Source of the DNA: Tolypeutes matacus
Taxonomy: Eukaryota; Chordata; Mammalia; Cingulata; Chlamyphoridae
Length of the DNA: 64,000 nt
NCBI GenBank assembly: GCA_026826555.1
Contig: JAKSZT010021121.1
Location: 1,186,470 to 1,250,469, forward strand
Reading direction: 5' to 3'
The notes under the pieces were generated by a model, which searched no databases, was not told the DNA's origin, and saw nothing but the letters and a program-made list of their open reading frames with translations. The translations under genes were made by a program, and so were the position numbers. Positions 48,601 to 57,600 of this stretch are shown here, piece by piece; positions within the stretch are counted from its first letter, which is position 1; each line of letters opens with the position of its first letter.

Positions 48601-51600
48601 TGCCCAGAAATTCCCTGTTCCTTGCTCGAAGGTCCCTGGGTGTGTGGGTTGGTGCCATGGGCCCCACGGGGCCTTGTGCAAAGGCCCCCCGTGAGCAGCC
48701 AGCAAGTTTGAGCTCCTCTCCAATCCTGACACTCAATTGCTGTGAGTCCATAAACAAGTGTGTAAACACTTCTGGGCCTTGGTTTCCTTCCCTCTAAAAA
48801 ATATCAGTAATAACTGCTTACATTTGAGTAACCATTTGCCATTGAAGTTCGTCTGCAATTTTATTGTGCAGAAACCCTGTGAGGTTGGGCACGCAGAGGT
48901 GGCCATCCCACTTTTTTTTTTAATCAGTGGAGTGAAGGAGTTAAGGGGTGAAGCAACAAATGTAAATGTCCCAAGATGGTGGAGGCCAAAGGTAGTAGAA
49001 CTGGGATTCAGAGATGGGTTTGCCTGGTTCCCAAATCAGTGCTGGTCCCATTTCAGTGAACTACTCACCATGGCCCTGAGCTGTGGGGACATCGAGGAGA
49101 GGAGTCCCTGGACCCCTACCACAGTGTTTGATGTGTAGCCTTATGCTGTGGATAAAAAAATTGGGGAACTATTAGGTGGGCGTCCATCTTGTTGGAGGCA
49201 GGGGCCTCTGAGGTCTTTGGCTCTGATGCTGAAAGGGAGCCAGGGAGAAAGGGAGGAAGTATACAGAACTATCCCTCGCCACCCAGACCTCTGTGCTTCC
49301 TGAGTCAGAAAGCCGGTGTCCGGGGAGTGGGAGTCCGGGGAGCAAGGTACCACCCAGTTTGTCTGCAGACTGAGGCCTTGGGGAATTCCCCCTGGGATTG
49401 GGGCGAGGGGGAAGAGGGCTGCCTTCAGGGGGCTGATACTGAGGTATCCCCTAGCTCCCGGCATCTGGCCACCACCTGGAGGGGGGTCTCCAAAGGGGCA
49501 GGAGGCTCCCGAGTCCTCTGAGCTCAAGGCCTCAAGTTGGTGAACAGAGGACCATAGAGTGGCTTCCTGTTTCTGCCCCTCACTTCCTGTGTGGCCTTGG
49601 GCAATGCCCTGCTTCCTGCTTCTCTGGGCCAGGAATGGGCAGAGGTGAAGGATCAGGGAGGGCCCTTTAATTTGTTGACTCTGAAAGCAGTGGGTGGCTT
49701 CTCTCATGCCCGGGGTGGACACTGTCCTGGGAGCGAGGACATAATGAGACCCCTCCACCACCTCCCAGAGGCAGGGGGCAGCAGCAGGCCCTGCTCAAGG
49801 CAGGTCAGTGCTATCAGCCAGAAACTGGGGTCCAGGTAGTGCCCTCAGGATGTTACAGAAAGTGCCTGTGGGTTCTCCACGCCCCTGGCAGCACCGGAGG
49901 AGTCCCTTTGCCTCGCTGCCCCACCCTTCTCCCTTTCATGGGCTGAGTTGCAGATTTTGCCTGTTCTCTAAGTGGGAAGACCAGTGTTGTCGCCCCTTTT
50001 GTTTTTAACGGGAGTGTGGCAGGTTCAGGGTGCCTTCCCCCCACACACACTGGTAGTGGCACAGGGCAGTGACTGCTTTGTCCAGGCCACTAGATGTGGA
50101 GACCACTTGAGAATCAGCCCCTGCTTCTCCGTGACTCCAACTTCTGTGGAGAGTTCAGGCAGGAATCAGGGTTTTGGAGGAGGCGTCTGCATAGTGGGGA
50201 CACAGGCCGCCCCACTAGCAGGAGCTGCTGCACTTACTTCAGTGAAAGCAAACCAGGTTACACACCGTCCCCCCAGAACAGTACTTTCCAGTCACTGTAC
50301 TTGGAGGGCCTTAGAACCCCTTCTTCTAAAATCTTGGGGACAACATCAGGCCCCTCTGCCTTCCCCTAGCCTTGCCCATCACCCCAGCATGTCCTCCCTC
50401 TGTATCTTTCGACATGCCTCTAGGCAAGTCTTCCTATGAAGGAAAAGAGGCTTAGTTGCTGGAAAATGCACTCAAGCCTGGGTTAAGTATTTCAAAGGCC
50501 CAAAGCACGGGTCAGAGGCCAAGTTCTTGGACACTCAGAAACTGGGCTGGTCAGGGGTTATGGGTGACCTGCACAGGTAAATGGCCTCCAGGTAAGACTG
50601 AGTGTGAGCTGGTGGTCAGGCTTCCCTAGAGGAGAAGCGGGTGAAGGTTGTAGACGCCTGGACTTCCTGGGCTCGGGGAGGGAGCGAGGGCCCTTGCACC
50701 GAGAAGAGGTCTGGCGGAGCCAGTCCCGACCCTGGCACACGTGGGGGCCTGTGGCCTGGGAAAACTGATCACCCCAAGGGCCCGCGGGGACTGAGAGCGT
50801 GATCCTCTCAGGTACCGCCCCTGGGTGGGAGCCACCGGACGATCCAGACACGGGTTCTGAGTGTTCACATCCAGAGGTCTCCCCGTCTCCACGCTTCGTG
50901 GCAGCGAAGACCCAGGCGAACCAGTCGGGGAAAAAAGCTCCGGCCTCGGTGGTCCGCTGCGCCACGCTCTTACACCGCACCCCTCCAGCCACCCAAACCC
51001 AGACGTTCCGCACTCCAAATTCGGGATCTCCAGCAAGCAAGGCAACCGCAGGTACCAATGGCCTATGTCACCGCCACGCTTCCTCCTCCCGCCGCCCTCC
51101 TCCCCGCCTGCCGCAGCTGAGGCCGTTGTTCCCTTGCAAGAGTGAGGGTGGAGGTCCCATAGTGCTCTGAGACGCTGCCTCTGGCTGGCTCTGCGACCAC
51201 GGCAAGCCGCCACCCTCTCTCAGCCTACGTTTTCTCACCATAAACCAGAGGGTTCTACGAGGTGGTTTTCAAACTACTTTTTTCAAAGCTGTAGAAATCC
51301 CCCACCCCACCCCTGTCCAAATCATGGCCTATGAGCCTGTTTTATTTGGCTTTCCCAAAGTTACTTAAATTTTTAAATTAATTATTGCAACATAGAAACA
51401 TTGGGGGATTTGTTTTTAGCTGACCCTGAAAAGTCAGATCTGGTAGTCATGGGCCCACTTTCCTGCAGGGCAACAATTGGCTGGGGCTGAACCACAACTG
51501 CCTCCTTCAACAGGGCATGTGCTTCCCAGTTTAGTTTTCCACAGTCTCCACCACTCCCTACTGCCTCTCCAACACAGAGGCCACCTGGCAGCTGTCATTT

Positions 51601-54600
51601 CTCATTGTGATCACACTGTTGTCTGTCTTACATCCAACCCAGTTTATCCATCTGTGTTACCTGCCTGGACCCTGTTGGCATGAGCTTGCATCCTCCACCT
51701 TTCAGAAAACCCAATCTAAATCCTCATTTCAATGAGAAGCTGCTTTCCGCAGAGCTCTCTTCTCTTGTCCTTCCTCTACTTAGCACTGCCCATGGCCACA
51801 GGCCCAGCTGGAAACCAGTGGATGCCAGCTCCAGAGACTCTGGCTCCATAAGGGTGAACACGTAGTGAAACGTTCATGGCAGCTATTTCTCCCAGGAAAA
51901 CTAAAATGCACTATGTGCCAAGTGCCAGCTGTCAGGAGGCCCGATTCACACCTGGATGGAACAAGCCTTGAGCCACCACCTGTTGGGATATGTGGGCTCT
52001 CAGTTGATGATGGTGGTGCCTCTGGGCCCAGGGGCCTTTCAGTTGCCCTCAAGAGGTCTAAAGCTGTCTGTTACATACACAAGTGATTAGATTAAAAGCA
52101 CAGTCCAATGAGTCATTAGGTCAGGGATGGATGACATGGCGGAGTCATTCGTTGTGCTTGCCTTTACTCTTCGATTCAGGAGGCTAATTTGGGGGTAAGG
52201 ATGTTTCTTAAAATTTTTGAACATGTGTTTATTATGCTTAGATCTCCTAAAAGGAGAGTAGTTAATCAACCTTGAAGGCAGTGGGTTTTCAAATACAGTG
52301 TTGGAAAAAGCCAGTAGTCATCGTGTTTTTGCAACAGTAGTCGTAAGTTAGTGGAAATCGTTGGAGATAGATATTGGCTCAACTAAAACAAGCAATCAAG
52401 GCTTTTGAATCTTGGTTTTACTTTGGAGCCTTGCGGCTAGGAGTTTTTATCTCTGCAGTTTTCTACAGAGGCAAACTGCCTGCAGACCTGTGGGGTACGT
52501 GGCAGTTCTCAAATTGGAGTGCCTCCAGGAAGCATCCATCAAGCTAGAGGGCATGCCTTGGGCTGCCTTTCTGTGACTTGGAGGAATGATGGTGGGGATC
52601 ACATCAGGATTTACAGCTGGGCAGGGCGAAGGGCATCAGGTAGTGAGCAGGAGCTGGAAGTTGCCACTTGCCCTTGTCATCCTAGAGCAAGCAGCTCTTC
52701 ATGTGTATATGTCCATGCCCACACAGGGGGCCCCACACTAAGGCCACACACTGGTTTTCAGCCAGAGATACCCAAGGCAGGATGAGGTTTTCAAGAGGAG
52801 ACGAATTACAGAGTTCGTAACCTCACTTGTACTTGTACCAAGTTCTACCAATATATTGGTCAGCCTGAAGGAGAATCCTCCATGGAGGAGTACCTGTCCC
52901 CTGTGTATACAAAGATTAAGATGGAGAAGGGAATCATTTCCTTGATGCAGACCTTTTAAAAAAGGAAGCATCTGCCATGAGAACTAAGTCCCAGAGGGTT
53001 CGGCGTGCATCAAGCACCAGGAGCTTGACAGCCTCACTCTTTCCTTTGTGTTTTCACCTGGAAAACGGGAGTGACGATATGGACCTCAAAGGACCATTGG
53101 AGGATTTAAGAGAGACCCTGGATATAAAGGATCTGGACTGATGCCTGGCACATAGTAGGTGCTCAGTCAGTGGAAGTTCCTCCCCTTTCCCCCGATAAAG
53201 AATTGTGGGGCTTTCTTTGTAATTTTCAGGAGGTATCTTGAGGTGGGCAGGTGTATGGCTTTCAGCCTGGGCCTTTTACAAACACATTTTGAAGGGAGGA
53301 TCTTCCTTGTGACATGATCAACAAATCCCCTCTAGGAAGGAGCCTCCATCGGCGGGGAGAGCAGTGGGGAATTGAGGGGGGCCTGTTGGAGCCACTTCTG
53401 GCTTCTTTTGCCATCCCCTGATGGCCCTGGGAGCCCCGGAATACTTGCCCTTCAGGAGGTGGATTGGGAGAGAGTGGCATTTCCCAAAGCGAGTTCCATG
53501 GATCACCATTTCCATGGGATATTAAAGGACCTGATGTTAGAAGAAGCAGTGTCTGTGACTGTGTTTGGGGAAGGCTGGGTCAAGTAAAACTGAGTGGGTC
53601 TCTGCCCGACCAGTCGTGAGCTGTTACTCTGTAAGAAGGGGCCTGGGTGGGCTGCGTGTTGCCTTATCCCCTGGAGCCTTTTTCTCCTGGAGCATCTGGC
53701 ATCCCCACTGTGCCACAAGCACGTTGGAAAAGCCAGCTTATCTTCCAGCTCACATGTTCTGTCCTCTCAGTGCCTTCTGCAGGTGGGCATGGGGCTCGAT
53801 TTGTTTTTGTGCTTGGTTGGCCCCCCCATCTCTGCATTACGGGGTTTCCAGAGAGTGCCTGGGAGAGGGATGAGCTTGTGCTCAGGAAGGTGCTAACCTG
53901 TAAGTGCAGACACTCTAGAAATCACTTTTGGAGGAGCTCTGACCAGACCTCATCCTGGTGTTTGGCCTCCCAGGGCTTTGGGGCTGCTCAGCCTCTCCCC
54001 ATCACACCTTCTCTCCCAGGGTGCTCTCCTGGCCTCTCTCCTGCTCCTTTGTGGTGACTGTGGCAGCAGAATCTGGCAGAGGGAGTAGTGGTGACAGGCC
54101 CAAATGACTTGGTGTTGCAAATGGGGTTGCCCAGAAACCAAAGCTGGGAGGCCTGGCCCAGGTCTGCTCACCATCTAGGCCACTGGGCTGGATTTCATCT
54201 GTGTGCTTTGGGCAGGCCACTGTCCCCCACTCTGCCTCTCCAGGCCTCCACCCCCTCTAGGCCTCTTGGGGGCCTGGTAAGGAATTAGGGCGACTCGGGT
54301 ACATCTGAGCAGTTGGGGTGTCTGGCTCGGGGCCCCTCGCTCTGCTGGCTCCCCCCGTGCTGAGGTGCCCAAGGCCTTCCATTAGACATAGTGCTGGTCA
54401 TTCACCGTGGTTCTCTCTCTCTCTACTGTTTCCCACCCAGCAGAAAGCGCTTTCAGTCGGAGAGTAGAAGGCAAAGCACAAAACCACTTTGAAGAGACGA
54501 ATAGCAGTTCCCAAAACTCCAGCGGTGAGTGTGTGCCGTGGCAGCCGTCCCTGCGTTGGCTGTCCCCTCTGGCTCTGCCCGGCACGGCAGCCTGTGCTCT

Positions 54601-57600
54601 GTGGGCAGGGTCTTCGTGTTGTGACATGATCTCCCTGGGAGGAGGCTGGGGAGTTAGGAGGCCACGGCCGAGCAGAAGCCAGAGGGTCCTTTTCTTTCAG
54701 GGACCTTCCTCTGGGCCTCAGGGGTGCTCCTCCTTATCTCTTTCCCCAGGGAGAGAGGACCCCACCCACCCCAGCATCTACTCCGTCAGGCCCCAAAAGG
54801 ATGGGCCTGAGAAAGCCATGGCTGAGCCCTAGGGTAGGCTTTGCAGCCAGGTTCTTTCTAGGAGAGGCACAGGGAGAGCAGTGGACCAAGAGCCAGAGGC
54901 TCCTTGTTCTGGCCCCACTTTGAACCTGGGACCTGCCAAGGTCCCGGGCAGGACTCACCCAGCCCCCACCAGCAGAGTGGATTGGCCTAGGGTTTGCAGT
55001 GGGGCTCTGGCGCCCCCTGCTGGCCTCCTCGTGCACGCCCCTGGCGGGGCCTTGGGTGGGCATGAGCAGCTGCTGTCTGGGAGAGCCACACAAAGCCGTG
55101 CTGCACCACAGGCCAGCGCAGGCTGGGAGAAGCCTGCTGACGCTCTCTGGTTGTGCGAAGGGGAGGCACCCCCTCCCTTGTTGTGCGGAGTGCAAGTTTC
55201 CTTCCGCAAGTATCAGGTGTTGGCCTGTGCTGGGCACTGCCTGGGTGTGGAGAGACGATGGACATGGCTTGACCATTAGGGCGTTTATGTACCAGGCAGG
55301 GACCCAGTCTTTAAGGTGGGGGCCCTCTCTCATCTGAACCCCAGCTTCGGTCTCTAGCCAAGCTTCGAACCCCAGCTCTTCCACGTACGAGCCGAATGAC
55401 TTGGGCAAGTCTCTCAATTTCTCCTCTGCCGTAAAGTGGGACTAAATGACACTCCCATCCCAGGGTGGGTGTGAGCACTCAGTGAGTGCCAGGCACAGAG
55501 TTCAGTGAAGCCCGTGATGTCAGGTGTGCCCTGCAGAAGGGGTGAGGCATGCTGTGGGAACCTCGAGAATGTTGCCATCCATAAAGTGTAGAGTGCATTG
55601 ACTTTTCCAAACTGTTCCACCTCTTAAAATTGAATCCACACAACCTCTCCAAGAGGTGCAAAAGGTGAGCCTCTTATCTCTGCCTCCAGTGAGGCAGCGA
55701 AACCTAAAAGAGGTGGAATGACTTGCCCAAGGTCACACAGGAGCACGGGGCAGAGCCGTGGCTGGACTCGAGGCCTCCCGGTTGGCCCGGTGCTCTCAGC
55801 CGGGTGTGGTGCACCCCCTGCACCTCTTCTACCAGAGCTGATATTCTGAATTGGGGACGGTGTCAACGGGACGCTGCTGCTGCTGCTGGCAGCCAACATT
55901 TATTGAGCGCTTACAATGTGCCTGGTAGGTGTTCAGAGCTTTACATGTCTTAACCCATCTTCATCCTTACCACAACCCGCGAGGGTCAGTGTGATTGTTA
56001 CTCCCAGTTTTTGGATGAGGAAACTGAGGCTCGGAGAGGTAAATCATGGCCCCAGGTCACCAGGTAGTAAGTGCTGGAGCCAGAATTCATCTGACCCTGC
56101 TCTACTACCTCCCACAGATAAAGCCTGTCCCCGGGTGTCTGTGATGAGCTGTGGAAGCATGGGGCCAGTTCTCGCAAGCAGACGCATTCCAGAGCACAGC
56201 CCCTCTCTGTGGCTGCTCTGGCATTGGGTACCAAGCATTCCTAGCCTAGCACCTTCTAGCTCCCTGTCCTGAAATGGCAGCCACCCGTGGGCAGCTTCTT
56301 CCACGAGTGCTGGTGTGGCCTCACTTTCTGAGTTGAGGGATGGCCCTGTCCAGTGGCCCCAGCACTCACGGGAAACTTGGATCCCCTGGGGAGGTCTGCT
56401 CTGTGCCCACCCCACCCTGGAGTGTGAGCCTGGCTCTCAGATGCCTGCCCCCCTTTAAGAACCCCAGCCAGCTCACTGGTTATTAAGAATAGAAATGATG
56501 ACGATCGCCCCAGAGCACCAGGACTGGAAAAGACTTAGCTAAACTGTTTCTCTTTTGCAGAAACTGCAAGTCCCCTGATTTCCAATCCTTTCCCTCTCTT
56601 GCAGAGTAAGTGATGGTCCTGTTGGGGTTTCAGGGCTGGAGAGGGTGAGGCAGGGCAGGGAGTGAACTCACCTGGCCACACCCTCCCGGGACCTCCCCAG
56701 AGCGTCTGACCTGTGCCATGTGAGACAGGCCTCGGTCGCCCACCCGGGCAGACCCTGCAGCTGGCAGAGGCCGGAGGGGGCCCAGCCCCAGGCGGGTAGA
56801 GGAGTTTGGACAGGGGCTGGGCAGAGCCCTGAGCACGGGCCGCCTGCTCAGAGGGGCAGCCTCCAGACACCTTCCAAGTCCCGGCTCGGCCATCATCTTC
56901 CGTTCTTTTCACCCCTTCTTTCTTCTTCCTTCTTCTCCTCCTCCCTCTTCTCTCTGCCAGGCACTGACTTGAGCGCTGAGGACCCAGAGATGAAAGATCA
57001 AGCGCCCTCCACACACTCGCTCTTGTTCCTACATGCACATGTTCTTCCCCTCTCCCTCCCTCTTCCTCTTCTCTTTGCCCTTCTTGTTCCTATCTCTTCT
57101 TGCTTTCCTAGGACTTTCTCCACCTCTTACCCTTTTCCCCCTTTACTGTCCCCCATGTCCATTTCCTTGCTCTTTGTCCATTCGTTTGTTCATTCTGCAA
57201 ACAGTGCAGTGGCCCCTGTGTGCTTCTGTAGGCAGAGGGACAGGCTCTGAAGCAGGTCACGGTCCCTGCCCTGAGCAACCTTCTGGTCTAGTAATGTTGT
57301 CTTGTTCCCCCCACTTCATCCCAGGTGCCCAGAACAGTACCCGGCACGCAGTAAGCACTCCATAAATACCCGCCTGGTTGAATTAGATCGTCTCTTGGTC
57401 CGCATGTCCTCCTCTCTCCATCACTCTTTCCTTCCCCCCAGCCGCTCCCTCGCTGATTTAATGAGTGCGGGGACCCAGTGTGGGTTTGGGGTCCCCCAGC
57501 CAAAGCTGCCTGCAGCCCGGCAGAGAGGCATCCGCCTCACTGCTCCTAACGAAGCTGCCCCATTTCTCCCCCCAGAGCCCTACACCTGTGGCGCCTGTGG

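Noticed and set aside
50558..51213. Antisense open frames of 166 and 195 codons over the 240-bp exon
   Set aside because: They mirror a real coding exon in CpG-rich DNA where stops are rare; no family resemblance.
54734..55417. 227-codon minus-strand open frame
   Set aside because: Pro/Gly/Arg-rich translation of GC-rich intron without family resemblance.
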